Source: Haliea sp.
Lineage (GTDB): Bacteria > Pseudomonadota > Gammaproteobacteria > Pseudomonadales > Halieaceae
NCBI GenBank assembly: GCA_002862465.1
Contig: PKDD01000023.1
Coordinates: forward strand, 1 to 32,124
Length of the DNA stretch: 32,124 nucleotides
Direction of reading: 5' to 3'
Position numbers and translations under genes: made by a program. Numbering within the stretch: the stretch's first letter is position 1; every line of letters begins with the position of its first letter. This document shows positions 1 through 8,430 of this stretch, piece by piece. Under the pieces are notes generated by a model. That model made no database searches, was not told where the DNA came from, and saw nothing but the letters and a program-made list of their open reading frames with translations.

Positions 1-1
1 G

Positions 2-334
2 GGGCTGCGTCTCAGTCGTGATCATCTGACTGGGATGGAGGCCCTGATCACTGATTGGCGCAGTGATATGGTCAAACCGTTGCGCGCTCTGCGCATACGA
101 TGCCGCGAAACGCCGTATGCCGAAAGTATACGTGATGAGATTAAACGTTTGGAACTGCGCGCAGAGCGACAGCAGCAGGACATGATGTATGACTACTATG
201 GGAAGTTTTCAGGGTTATCTTGGGCCGTGCAGCCCCTGCGAGAAAACTTGGCTGTGGTTGCGTCTTACTCGGGCGGAGAGGGTGAGGGCCTATCTGTCGC
301 TATAGAGCGGCTGGCGAGTTTATGTTCGCGGTGA
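2..334 (+). CDS. TIGR02444-like protein, 3' part (cut by the window edge)
   Basis: The reading frame is open to the left edge, so the gene starts outside the window; the ATG at 35 is internal. The visible 110 residues carry the pattern I associate with the TIGR02444 (DUF2390) family: a tryptophan followed by a V/PLRALR segment, then an amphipathic helix with the K-x-LELRAERQQ signature. Members are small cytoplasmic proteins of unknown function in Pseudomonas and relatives. No catalytic motif is visible. About one third to one half of the protein is probably missing. The gene ends 152 bases before the FKBP gene and no strong terminator is seen between them. The family name is recalled from pattern, not from a search. 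Confidence 0.6.
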   Translation, partial: GLRLSRDHLTGMEALITDWRSDMVKPLRALRIRCRETPYAESIRDEIKRLELRAERQQQDMMYDYYGKFSGLSWAVQPLRENLAVVASYSGGEGEGLSVAIERLASLCSR

Positions 335-486
335 GGCAGGGGTAGCGCCTGAGCTTTGTGAATAGTAAGATAAGGGCCCAACTGTGAAAACCTTGGAGCT
401 ATTTAAGGGGCTTTTAAGGTCCGAACCTCACAATGGTAAACATACACACAATTCTCACGATTTTTTTGAAGACAATGGGACGAATT

Positions 487-1275
487 ATGAAGAAGTATTT
501 AGTGCTGTTTACGTTAGCAAGCCTTGTCGCTTTGCAAGGTTGTAACCCAAAAACACCGGCTGCCGCTGATGATGAGGCTGCAGACGCTGCTGTTCCTGCC
601 ACAAACGCTGACTTGGCAACATCTGATCAGCGTTTGAGCTACGGTATTGCCTACGGCCTTGGCCAGCGTATGCAGGCCGATGGTGTGCCGCTGGATACGG
701 GCGCATTTAGTGCCGGACTGTCGGATGCTATGTCGGGTTCAGAGTCGCGTCTTACCGAGGAAGAGATTGCTGCGGAAATGCAAGCCTATCAAGAAAAGGC
801 TGCTGCCGAGATGGCTGTTGCGCAGGCTGAGGCGGGTGCAGCCAATGCTGCAGCGTCTGCAGCATTCCTAGCAGCTAATGCAGCCAAAGAAGGCGTGGTT
901 GTGACTGAGTCAGGGTTGCAATATGAAGTCATTACTGAGGGTACGGGCCCAATGCCCGGACCAGACGATCAAGTTGAAGTGCATTACCGCGGTACTCTCG
1001 TTGATGGCACGGTATTTGATTCCTCTATCGACCGTGGTGAGACGGTGACCTTTGGCGTTGGTCAGGTCATCCCTGGTTGGACAGAGGCGTTGCAGCTTAT
1101 GCCGACTGGCTCTAAGTGGTTGCTGGCGATTCCGGCTGATCTGGCTTATGGTGCAGGCGGCGCGGGTCAGGTGATTGGACCCGATGCAACATTGATTTTC
1201 GAAGTGGAGCTTATCGCTATTCCTGATGCGGCAACCAGCGACGCTGCTGCGACAGATTCTGCCGCCGAAGGCTAA
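487..1275 (+). CDS. FKBP-type peptidyl-prolyl cis-trans isomerase, Mip/FkpA-like lipoprotein
   Basis: This 262-residue protein catalyses proline cis-trans isomerisation, most likely in the periplasm attached to a membrane. I chose the ATG at 487 over an upstream ATG at 433 because it directly begins a lipoprotein signal (MKKYLVLFTLASLVALQGC, lipobox LQGC, lipidated Cys19) and has GGGA six bases ahead. Residues about 46-135 form the helical FKBP_N dimerisation domain, ending in a long Ala/Glu-rich helix. Residues about 150-246 are the FKBP catalytic domain, with HYRGTL, VFDSS, the VIPGW pocket segment, AYG and the closing F-E-V-E-L strand. The last 15 residues are an Ala/Ser/Asp-rich tail. It is a single-gene unit ended by the terminator at 1328. 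Whether it is the fkpA or mip orthologue cannot be settled from the sequence. Confidence 0.93.
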   Translation: MKKYLVLFTLASLVALQGCNPKTPAAADDEAADAAVPATNADLATSDQRLSYGIAYGLGQRMQADGVPLDTGAFSAGLSDAMSGSESRLTEEEIAAEMQAYQEKAAAEMAVAQAEAGAANAAASAAFLAANAAKEGVVVTESGLQYEVITEGTGPMPGPDDQVEVHYRGTLVDGTVFDSSIDRGETVTFGVGQVIPGWTEALQLMPTGSKWLLAIPADLAYGAGGAGQVIGPDATLIFEVELIAIPDAATSDAAATDSAAEG

Positions 1276-1327
1276 GCTGACGCGATTCCGGTATCTTGCT
1301 GTTTACCCGGCACCGACGTTGATTATG

Positions 1328-1357
1328 ACGACCCGCAAGTTAGCGGGTCGTTTAGTT
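1328..1357 (+). terminator. Rho-independent terminator of the FKBP gene
   Basis: A perfect 9-base-pair stem (ACGACCCGC at 1328-1336, GCGGGTCGT at 1343-1351) closes a six-base loop and is followed by TTAGTTT. It lies 52 bases after the FKBP stop codon. The U-tract is short and interrupted. On the other strand there is no T-run, so it probably serves only the plus strand. Confidence 0.75.
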
Positions 1358-1479
1358 TAAAGTGCAGCGCTAGCAACGCCAGAACGATTAGACGGCTGTG
1401 CTTTAACTCCCTTTTTCTATTTTCGCTCTTGAATGCCCTGCACTCGCGATACACTCAATTGCGCGCGGTTAAAAAATGT

Positions 1480-2004
1480 TCAATGTTGGTCAGGATAACG
1501 TCGCACCGTCTGCCACAGACATATTAGAATCGTTACACAGAAGACGGCTAATGTTTGTTCTGGGATACTGAAGCCGAGCAATGACCAACTGACATTTGCG
1601 CAATTGCCATCACCGGCAAAAACGATACTTAGCGTGTCTTCAAAAGGTAGATTTTCCAGCATATAATCGAGGCTAGGGCCGCAGGCCGGTACTTGGTCTT
1701 CGGGCAGATGCTGCAGCCACACATGTCGAGCTGCTACGGCCGCCCCTGCCCAAGCGGCCAACCCGCACAGCAGCGCGTATACCCGATTACCCCAGCTGTG
1801 CGGGCTGTGCAAGGCTGCAATCAGAGCTATCAACCCCCACGCTATGACAAAGACTCTCTGTGTCATGCATAGCGGACAGGCTTCTAAGCCAAGGAATGCC
1901 TGCAGATAGAGCCGCGCAAACAGCATCGATATCACGGCCAGTAGCGCGAGGCCGATAAACACTAGTTTTGCGGAGGGGGTGTGTGACACAGATTGTGCAT
2001 GCAT
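1480..2004 (-). CDS. dsbB: Disulfide bond formation protein DsbB
   Basis: DsbB is an inner-membrane enzyme that reoxidises periplasmic DsbA and passes electrons to quinone. The 174-residue protein has four hydrophobic segments (about 13-33, 50-66, 75-92, 147-165). The first periplasmic loop carries the CPLC pair (Cys43, Cys46) and the second loop carries Cys108 (ACGP) and Cys135 (GNCA), the full set of four redox cysteines. Length fits the family. No strong ribosome-binding site precedes the ATG at 2004. It follows gshA and acpH on the same strand, 82 bases after acpH, so it may be the last gene of that unit, although its own promoter cannot be excluded. Confidence 0.93.
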   Translation of the reverse strand: MHAQSVSHTPSAKLVFIGLALLAVISMLFARLYLQAFLGLEACPLCMTQRVFVIAWGLIALIAALHSPHSWGNRVYALLCGLAAWAGAAVAARHVWLQHLPEDQVPACGPSLDYMLENLPFEDTLSIVFAGDGNCANVSWSLLGFSIPEQTLAVFCVTILICLWQTVRRYPDQH

Positions 2005-2086
2005 TGGACTGACTATGGCGTAATAAACACGGGATTACATTAGGGGGTTTTTCCTCGCAGCGCAATGGTGGGTTTTATCGCGACTA

Positions 2087-2671
2087 TCACAGCAATTTGA
2101 CTTGTGCTTCAGCATAAGACTGCAACTGCGGGTAGAAGTTCAAGAAGGTATTTTCTAATGGCCCTTTTAGTGGAGATAGTCCCCGATCTATATCGATAAA
2201 GGGATTGTAACGTTTGAAACGCTGACCAATGCGTTTGGCGGTCGTGGGCACCGTTTCCCAGATGAGGTACAGATTCAGTGTGTCGTGTTCTTGCAGGTGC
2301 GCCAGCATTATGCGTGCACCGTCGCTCAAATACGCTTCATAATCTCTCAGAGTGCGATAAGTCGAAGTATTAAAGTCTGCTAACGGGATATCAGAAAACC
2401 GTGACCAGTGCAGACTTAGATAGTGATCAAAGCTGAGATCAATGAGAATGCCGGCATAGCGTCTCAAATTGGGAGGGAATTTACGACGCAACTGCTGCAC
2501 AAGGGCATGCCTGTCTGTGTACGCGTCTATCGCGCGGTGTAATTTTATGCCGCGCTCAAAGTCCAAGGGTAGCTCCCCCCGCAACGGACCTTTGAAGTAG
2601 TCTCCTTCAAGTCCCCCGGTAATTAGGCCCTTGTCAGGCGAGGCAAGGTGGAAGTGAGCGAGGAAGTTCAC
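2087..2671 (-). CDS. acpH: Acyl carrier protein phosphodiesterase
   Basis: AcpH removes the 4'-phosphopantetheine group from holo-acyl carrier protein. The 194-residue protein begins MNFLAHFHLA and has the family's conserved acidic/histidine positions: GDYFKG (Asp24), K-LHRAIDAYTDRH (His45, Asp49, Asp53) and the IDLSFDHYL segment (Asp78, Asp82, His83), which likely bind the metal. It starts with GTG at 2671, with GGGG about eight bases upstream. Only 11 bases separate it from the gshA stop codon, so the two are almost certainly co-transcribed. Length agrees with E. coli AcpH. Confidence 0.9.
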   Translation of the reverse strand: MNFLAHFHLASPDKGLITGGLEGDYFKGPLRGELPLDFERGIKLHRAIDAYTDRHALVQQLRRKFPPNLRRYAGILIDLSFDHYLSLHWSRFSDIPLADFNTSTYRTLRDYEAYLSDGARIMLAHLQEHDTLNLYLIWETVPTTAKRIGQRFKRYNPFIDIDRGLSPLKGPLENTFLNFYPQLQSYAEAQVKLL

Positions 2672-2682
2672 AGTTAGAGCCC

Positions 2683-4269
2683 CTAAAGTGCCTCATACTG
2701 GCTGAAGAAAGTGTCTAGATATTGCTTGAAGCTGATATCGTCCGAGGTTTCGATATTGCGCTGTGCCAATAATGAACGCTGTGCTTCCTCTTCGAAGGCA
2801 ATCTGAACATCTTGTGGAAGCGTTCGCTCACGGAAATATCTTGCCCATTTCTCGCTATAAGCCATGGCAAGGCGAAAAAAAGGCAACTTTTTGTCGTGCA
2901 TCTCTTTTAATATGCGTGCTGAGGGCGTTAGCTCTGGATCTGCTACCTTGTCAAGTTGACAGGTTAGGCTGGCAATGTAGTCGCCTGATGCATGTGCTGT
3001 GTCCAGCATTTCCGCAATTGGTCTCATCGCACCAAGTAACTCATCCGCCCACTCTGTCATTGAGATATTATTGCTTCCGTTATTAAGCTGTAGATTTGGT
3101 TGCCTGCCAGTATTGACCACCGCCTTGAGATTCGCATTCTGCAGGCATTGCTCATCATCATTGCAGGCTGGACTGTCTTGTAGCAGGCAATACAGTAGGA
3201 AGGTATCGAGGAATCGCATTTGCGTATCATCCAGACCCACGGGAGAGAATGGGCTGATGTCGACGCTGCGCACCTCAATATATTCGATGCCGGCACGGAC
3301 TAATGCAGACAAAGGAGTTTCTCCTGAGGTTGCCACCCGTTTCGGTCGTATCGAGCTATAAAATTCATTTTCGATTTGAAGCAGACTGTCATTTAATTGT
3401 TGATAGTCGCCCCCCTGGCCAGCCGGGATATCACTGTAAGCAGGATGCCGCTGTTTTATAGCACTGGATAAGGTATCCACATAATCGTTGAGAGAGTTGT
3501 AGCAGACGTTCAAATATTGTTGAGCGTCGCTGTTGTAGCCAAGTTCGCCCATTCTTAACGCTGTGCCATAGGGCAGATAAAGGCTTTTTGCTTGGTCGTC
3601 AAAGGCTTCCATGCCATGGCGATCGAGGCCTCCTAGGAAGCTGGAGCAAACGGCAGGGGATGCGCCAAATAAATAAATTAGTAGCCATGAGTAGCGCCGA
3701 AAATTGCGAATCAGTCCCAGGTAGCGCTCGCTGATGTAGTCTGTTCTGTCGCCTGGGCAGCCAGCACTGTTCCAGGCGTGATCCCAGTATTCTTGCGGCA
3801 TAGAAAAGTTATAGTGAATACCTGCGATGGCCTGCATGATGCGGCCGTAGCGGTGACCCAGGCCCGATCGATAAACCGTTTTCATCTGCGCCACATTGGA
3901 GCTGCCGTACTGTGCTACTGGTATGTTTGCGTCACCGGACATAATGCAGGGCATGCTAGCTGACCAGAGTATTTCGTCTCCAATTTTTTGATAGACGAAA
4001 CTGTGGATATCTTCTAGTAATTTCAGGCTATCTGCCATATTAGTGTTGACAGGGGTGATGAACTCAAGAAGCGCTTCTGAATAATCGGTGGTAATCGAAG
4101 AGTGGGTTAGGGCGGAGCCCAGTCCAGCGGGATGCGGTGTTTGAGCTAGTGTTCCTTTGGCCTCGATGCGCAGGCTCTCTTTCTCAATGCCGCGATTGAT
4201 ACCCGTGAGCATGCCCTTGGCTTCAGGTTGCCCCAGTGTCTGCAGCTGCTTTTGCAAGTGGGAAGACAA
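2683..4269 (-). CDS. gshA: Glutamate-cysteine ligase, E. coli-type GshA
   Basis: This enzyme makes gamma-glutamylcysteine from glutamate, cysteine and ATP, the first step of glutathione synthesis in the cytoplasm. The 528-residue length fits the proteobacterial class I family (about 518 in E. coli). Recognisable signatures are RGIEKESLR (residues 26-34), the TTDYSEALLEF segment (60-70), the HYNFSMP segment and EVRSVD. The start is a TTG at 4267-4269 preceded by an excellent AAGGAG six bases upstream; no in-frame ATG is better placed. E. coli gshA is also, as I recall, a TTG-start gene. It is the first gene of a gshA-acpH(-dsbB) unit. The 149-base leader contains a small perfect hairpin (TCAGCC/GGCTGA at 4330-4346). 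Confidence 0.96.
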   Translation of the reverse strand: MSSHLQKQLQTLGQPEAKGMLTGINRGIEKESLRIEAKGTLAQTPHPAGLGSALTHSSITTDYSEALLEFITPVNTNMADSLKLLEDIHSFVYQKIGDEILWSASMPCIMSGDANIPVAQYGSSNVAQMKTVYRSGLGHRYGRIMQAIAGIHYNFSMPQEYWDHAWNSAGCPGDRTDYISERYLGLIRNFRRYSWLLIYLFGASPAVCSSFLGGLDRHGMEAFDDQAKSLYLPYGTALRMGELGYNSDAQQYLNVCYNSLNDYVDTLSSAIKQRHPAYSDIPAGQGGDYQQLNDSLLQIENEFYSSIRPKRVATSGETPLSALVRAGIEYIEVRSVDISPFSPVGLDDTQMRFLDTFLLYCLLQDSPACNDDEQCLQNANLKAVVNTGRQPNLQLNNGSNNISMTEWADELLGAMRPIAEMLDTAHASGDYIASLTCQLDKVADPELTPSARILKEMHDKKLPFFRLAMAYSEKWARYFRERTLPQDVQIAFEEEAQRSLLAQRNIETSDDISFKQYLDTFFSQYEAL

Positions 4270-4418
4270 TGGAAACTCCTTCTGGTGAACAGGTGGGCAG
4301 ACTGTCGCAAAACAGTTTTTGGATAAGTATCAGCCTAAGTGGCTGAGGACATTCGGCGGCAAGTGTATCTGCCAAAGTCGACGGAGTACAGCTACACCGG
4401 CGTGTCTACTTCAGGGGC

Positions 4419-5483
4419 TTAGAGAATACGGTCCAAATACTTCTCTAGTAGCTGGCAAGCGAAACTGTTTTGTACTTCATCGTCCTGTCCTGTGGCCAAC
4501 ATAATGCGGGACATAATAAGCCCAAAACGCATTCCGGCAAAAATTTGATAGTAGGCATAGTCGTTGGCCGAAAAACCCGAGGCTTGCTCCCATTGTGCAA
4601 TGGTTTGCTCATAAGTTGGCAGGCCCTCAAGTCGCGGCATTCCTAGGCCTTCGGCGAACGTAGCATCAAGATAGTTGAACCATGCCAGATCCTGCACTGG
4701 GTTGCCTAATACAGCCATTTCCCAGTCCAGAACGGCGGCCACACCATCCAGTGACGGCGTGAAGATAATATTTCCCAAGCGCGCGTCACCCCAACATAAC
4801 ACGGTGGGTTCTTTCTCTGGCTGGTTGGCCTGCAGCCACGCCAGTGCGCGTTCTCCAATAGCGTGGTTTCTGCCTTCTAGCGCCCACTCCAGATAGCTCT
4901 CCCAGTAGGCTAATTGCTGTTGCAGCGGTGTTTTATCCGGCACCAGTAGTTTGTCAAAACCCAGTTCCTTATAGTCAAGTTGATGGTAGCGAGCCATTGT
5001 GTCTACTGCGATATGCCAAAGATGTTGACGCTTCTCCAAGCTGGTTTCATGCATCATCCAGCCGTCCATGTTGTAAGGGGGTATGTCGGTGGGTATGCGC
5101 CCCTCTGCTCGCCTCATTATGTAGAACTGTACGCCAAGCAAAGACGTATCTGTTTCCAGCCCGCACAATTGTGGCACCGGTATATTACTGCACCGACCGA
5201 CAGCCTCCATTACCTCGTACTGCAGGCTCAAGTCGTAGTCCGGAAATACCGGACGCTCAATTGCCGGTTGCAGTCTCGCTACCAACTCTTCACAGTGTTG
5301 CCGCCCGTCCTCGTCCCAGATTATGTCAAACAAAAGTGTGACATTGGACATGCCGGTGGCTTCCGGAATGGTAAGTTTCTCAATGCGGATGTTTCGCCCG
5401 CGATTCGATGAAATCCAGGACTCGAGCTTTCGGCGAGTGCCATCGATATCCTCTATCAGTGGTGTTGGGCGGGCGTTATCCAT
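4419..5483 (-). CDS. APH-fold phosphotransferase family protein
   Basis: The 354-residue protein has an aminoglycoside-phosphotransferase/choline-kinase fold. The catalytic loop is CWGDARLGN (Asp233, Asn238; a tryptophan sits where the usual HGD histidine would be) and the metal-binding motif is VLDWEMA (Asp253). This subfamily resembles the N-terminal domain of ACAD10-type proteins and is often found beside acyl-CoA dehydrogenases, thioesterases or short-chain dehydrogenases in lipid or steroid catabolic loci; drug resistance is unlikely. The substrate is unknown. The ATG at 5483 has GGAG about six bases upstream. It lies 223 bases downstream of an LLM oxidoreductase on the same strand, with an inverted repeat in the gap suggesting separate regulation. 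Confidence 0.85.
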   Translation of the reverse strand: MDNARPTPLIEDIDGTRRKLESWISSNRGRNIRIEKLTIPEATGMSNVTLLFDIIWDEDGRQHCEELVARLQPAIERPVFPDYDLSLQYEVMEAVGRCSNIPVPQLCGLETDTSLLGVQFYIMRRAEGRIPTDIPPYNMDGWMMHETSLEKRQHLWHIAVDTMARYHQLDYKELGFDKLLVPDKTPLQQQLAYWESYLEWALEGRNHAIGERALAWLQANQPEKEPTVLCWGDARLGNIIFTPSLDGVAAVLDWEMAVLGNPVQDLAWFNYLDATFAEGLGMPRLEGLPTYEQTIAQWEQASGFSANDYAYYQIFAGMRFGLIMSRIMLATGQDDEVQNSFACQLLEKYLDRIL

Positions 5484-5591
5484 CGGCTATCTCCTGTCTT
5501 TCGGCGGTCGACATTTTGGTAGACTGCGTGTGGTCCGCCTTTCTGGCGCCTGTGCGGCTTTTGGTGCACAAGACAGGCAGATTTCTGAGCA

Positions 5592-5641
5592 GATTAACCC
5601 CAAGGGTATCTTGCAACGTGATGGAATCGCGAGGGTTAATC
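5592..5641. promoter_or_regulatory. Candidate operator: 9-base inverted repeat ahead of the phosphotransferase gene
   Basis: GATTAACCC (5592-5600) and GGGTTAATC (5633-5641) are perfect 9-base inverted repeats separated by 32 bases, in the 223-base gap between the LLM gene and the phosphotransferase gene. The spacing of about four helical turns between half-site centres would suit two DNA-bound protein units. It could also occur by chance; no matched -10/-35 pair was found next to it. Confidence 0.3.
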
Positions 5642-5706
5642 AACACATGACAATTCAAACTCAGCATACTATCTTTACGCCAGCGCTGCACAGCCGGGGT
5701 AAATTT

Positions 5707-6699
5707 TTATGCGACCCCCTCCTCGCGCAAAACGGGCATCACATCGCTTATAAACAGATGGAGGCTGGACCATGCCAAATCTGGATGAATGCCGCCACAT
5801 AGTGGATGAAACATGATCGGTTGCGCGCCGACCATCTCTCGGGCCGCGTCTATCAGTTCTTGTGGGCGGTAGACTTTGTAAGCTCCGCTGACGCGCAGGT
5901 CATCACTGCTGTCAAAGTGCTTATAGGGGCTGAAAACCTGTGCCTTTTCCGCCCAGTCTGCATACATGTTTGTCTCATGTAGTACGTGAGGGGCGATTTT
6001 TTTCCAGTAGGCATCTGGATGTTTTGAAACGAAAGTTACCGCAGAGGGCGCGCTGGGCATCGGTCCTGGATCCGGCTTTCCCTGCGCCTTTAATTCCTCT
6101 CGATAGTACTCGAAGATTTCCGGCCCCGAGGGTATAAAGAAGTCAGAATCCCGAGCTGCGCGCCTTGCAGCCGGTCTGCTGCTGCCTCCCATTAACAGCA
6201 TCGGGCGCGGCTGGCTGAAGGGTTTCGGTGTGATAGTGATAGCGCGACCTTCATATTCGAAAGGGTCGCCACTCCATGCCTTTTTAAGAAAAGGGCCAAT
6301 GTCATCCATGTATTTTTTGCGTACGCTGAGGTCTTTGCCGACGGCAATAAACTCTTCTTCTCGGTAGCCGCCACTAACCACAGGTATAACGCGACCGCGA
6401 CTTATGATATCTAGCACGGTCAGGTCTTCTGCTAAGCGCACGGGGTCGTGCAACGGGGCAATCAGCGCGGATATAAAAATGCGCATATTTCTTGTGCGTG
6501 TTGCTATCGCAGAGGCTAATACCAGTGGAGACGGACAATAGCCGTCGGGGGAGCCATGATGTTCTGACAGGTGCACGCTGTTGATGCCGTTATTGTCTCC
6601 CCATTCGCACATTTCAATCGCAGCCTCATACAGATCAGCCTGTGATGCTTTTGCAATTTCAGGTTGGCGCATATCGAAGCGCAACATAACATCAGGCAT
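5707..6699 (-). CDS. LLM class flavin-dependent oxidoreductase (luciferase-like)
   Basis: A 330-residue TIM-barrel protein of the bacterial luciferase/F420-dependent superfamily. Visible family traits are the N-terminal strand MLRFDMR, the LSEHHG segment (residues about 44-49), the LAEDLTVLDIISRGR block, VVSGGYREEEF, and the substrate/flavin-loop region KPFSQPRPMLLMGGSSRPAARRAA. The likely chemistry is a flavin-linked oxidation or monooxygenation; the substrate cannot be told. The ATG at 6699 has GAGGAAG five bases upstream. It sits between the zinc-ribbon membrane gene (33 bases upstream) and the phosphotransferase gene, all on one strand. It is not a close duplicate of the second LLM gene at 17967. 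Confidence 0.9.
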   Translation of the reverse strand: MPDVMLRFDMRQPEIAKASQADLYEAAIEMCEWGDNNGINSVHLSEHHGSPDGYCPSPLVLASAIATRTRNMRIFISALIAPLHDPVRLAEDLTVLDIISRGRVIPVVSGGYREEEFIAVGKDLSVRKKYMDDIGPFLKKAWSGDPFEYEGRAITITPKPFSQPRPMLLMGGSSRPAARRAARDSDFFIPSGPEIFEYYREELKAQGKPDPGPMPSAPSAVTFVSKHPDAYWKKIAPHVLHETNMYADWAEKAQVFSPYKHFDSSDDLRVSGAYKVYRPQELIDAAREMVGAQPIMFHPLCGGIHPDLAWSSLHLFISDVMPVLREEGVA

Positions 6700-6732
6700 A
6701 GTGCTTCCTCAGGCGTCCCGCCGTATCTAATT

Positions 6733-6942
6733 TCACTCGTTTAGCTTCCATAGGATGTGCATGATCAGGTAGGTCCATAGCAGTAGAAGAAGTGCAAGAC
6801 GCCATTTCCCACGCTTTGATTTTTTTTCAACCGGCTTTAATTTTTGAACAATGTTATATGAACCGCAAGCCGGACATTCGCCACGTTGGCCGCTAATTTT
6901 CCCATGATAGCTGCAATCTTTGCAGTAAAAAGCCATAAGCAT
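6733..6942 (-). CDS. Small zinc-ribbon protein with a C-terminal membrane helix
   Basis: The 69-residue protein has two CxxC pairs (Cys7/Cys10 and Cys23/Cys26, the latter in ECPACGSYN), the layout of a rubredoxin-like zinc ribbon. A basic linker (KKSKRGK) follows, then one hydrophobic helix (about residues 48-65), so the ribbon should face the cytoplasm. Its ATG overlaps the stop codon of the VWA gene as TAATG, implying translational coupling. A second ATG two codons later is possible. I do not recognise a named family; it may be an assembly or adaptor subunit for the upstream MoxR-VWA pair. Confidence 0.8.
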   Translation of the reverse strand: MLMAFYCKDCSYHGKISGQRGECPACGSYNIVQKLKPVEKKSKRGKWRLALLLLLWTYLIMHILWKLNE

Positions 6943-8363
6943 TATCGGGTGCTTTTTAAAAGTTGGTCAACGATGCGCTCCAACTGCTTGAGGTTATTGC
7001 ACTCAGCGCTAAAATGGCAGGCACTTTGGTAGCGTAACATTTCTGAATCACCGCTGCCCCAGGTTCGACGCGACTCGGGATTGAGCCAGATTACCTGCTT
7101 TGCACGCTGGTATATGCTTTGCAGAACATCCAGTTTGGGATCGCCGTTGTTGTTGCGGGCATCTCCGAGAATGATCACCGTCGTATTGCTGTTGATATCG
7201 TCCAGTGCGATCGATGAGAAGTCTATGAGACTACTGCCGTAATCTGTGGCCCCACCGTATTTCCAGTTTACCAGTTCGATAGCTTTCTCGACTGGGTAGT
7301 CATCAAAATACGTGCTTACCTCGCCTAAGTGACTTGAAAATGCAAAACTGCGCACCTTCGGCAATATATCTTGCAGACTGTAGAGAAACATGAGTAAAAA
7401 TTTTGAGTAGGCAGCGACGGAGCCACTGACATCGCATATAGCGAGTATTTGCGGCTTTTCTTTTTTTGTCTGGCGCCAAAAGGTCTTGAACATGACGCCA
7501 TCATTGGGTATCCCCTTGCGCAGAGTTTTTGCCATATTTAGTTGGCCGCGCTTAAGCCGCCTACGTTTTTGCGAATGACGGCTGGCCAGCTTTTTGGCCA
7601 TCTTTCTTATTAATTCATGAACTTTATGAAGGTACATATGCTCGATATTATTCAGCCGCGTTCTGCTTAAAATGTCATCCATGAACTGCTGAGTTTTACC
7701 TTCCGCGTGCAATAGGTATTCACGCTCCACATAGTCGCGTACCTGCTGCCGCAGAATATCCCGATAGCGTTGAAGCACGGCGAGTGTCGGACTCTCAGCT
7801 CTTTCTAGTTCAATCACTGCATCGCGGATTTGCTCTTCACCCATTGCATCGAGTATTCGCCTAGTGAACTGACCTTTTTGGGTGAACATTTGAATTTTTT
7901 GTAGGTCTACGCTTTGCGCCGCGGCATTAATGGCCAAGGTTAGCTCATGACGATTGTTGTTGAGCAGATTCTCCATTAGGGGAGTCTGCAGCAATGCTTT
8001 TAGCGACGGATCATTCGCCGCAGCCAGTTCTAGTGCCATAGTTTGATTGGTTGAAGTATTTTCCGACTGCTCGGTAGCGTTATTTTCTTGGCCTGTGTCT
8101 ATACTTTCGTCTTGCTTTTCAGGTGTTTCCTCAGAAGAAAAATCAGCGAGATCCTGTTGAAAAAAACGATCGAAGCACTGTAGAAAGATTGCTTCTTCTG
8201 CGGGTGTTTTTGCCAGCGTCATCGCTAGGCCGTCTCGTAACAGGTTGCGGTCAGCGTACCCCAACGTTGTGGTTACTCCGACGGCATCCAGTGTTTCTGC
8301 AGGCGAAACTCTGATGTCGTGGCTGCGCAAGACCTGAATAAAGTCGACCAGATTGGACTGCAT
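6942..8363 (-). CDS. VWA domain protein, CoxE-like
   Basis: The 473-residue protein ends in a von Willebrand factor A domain with a complete MIDAS: DVSGS (311-315), Thr373 in GGATDYG, and Asp401 in LGDARNN. Residues about 75-108 form a Glu/Gln/Asn/Thr-rich low-complexity linker, and about 130-290 is helical and strongly basic near SQKRRRLKR. Proteins of this type (CoxE, ViaA and relatives) act with a MoxR AAA+ ATPase, which is encoded just upstream here, in maturation or metal insertion of enzymes such as CO dehydrogenase. No target enzyme lies next to this pair. The ATG at 8363 has GGAG ten bases upstream. The gene is coupled to the zinc-ribbon gene by TAATG. Confidence 0.88.
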   Translation of the reverse strand: MQSNLVDFIQVLRSHDIRVSPAETLDAVGVTTTLGYADRNLLRDGLAMTLAKTPAEEAIFLQCFDRFFQQDLADFSSEETPEKQDESIDTGQENNATEQSENTSTNQTMALELAAANDPSLKALLQTPLMENLLNNNRHELTLAINAAAQSVDLQKIQMFTQKGQFTRRILDAMGEEQIRDAVIELERAESPTLAVLQRYRDILRQQVRDYVEREYLLHAEGKTQQFMDDILSRTRLNNIEHMYLHKVHELIRKMAKKLASRHSQKRRRLKRGQLNMAKTLRKGIPNDGVMFKTFWRQTKKEKPQILAICDVSGSVAAYSKFLLMFLYSLQDILPKVRSFAFSSHLGEVSTYFDDYPVEKAIELVNWKYGGATDYGSSLIDFSSIALDDINSNTTVIILGDARNNNGDPKLDVLQSIYQRAKQVIWLNPESRRTWGSGDSEMLRYQSACHFSAECNNLKQLERIVDQLLKSTR

Positions 8364-8430
8364 AACCCTCGGCTCCTGTGACCCGCTGATACTTTTTAGC
8401 GTGCGGCAGTTGTTCTGTGCGCGCGTCTGA

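Noticed and set aside
2999-3361. A 120-codon plus-strand frame
   Set aside because: It lies wholly opposite gshA, whose protein sequence is conserved over the same stretch.
4330-4346. Hairpin TCAGCC/GGCTGA upstream of gshA as a terminator or riboswitch
   Set aside because: Only six pairs, no T-run on either strand, and no wider structure that would support a riboswitch.
5476-5691. A 71-codon minus-strand frame just upstream of the phosphotransferase gene
   Set aside because: It overlaps the ribosome-binding site and start of the phosphotransferase gene in another frame and has no recognisable domain.
5323-5802. A 159-codon plus-strand open frame across the gap before the LLM gene
   Set aside because: It overlaps the ends of two well-supported minus-strand genes, has no motif, and no ribosome-binding site.
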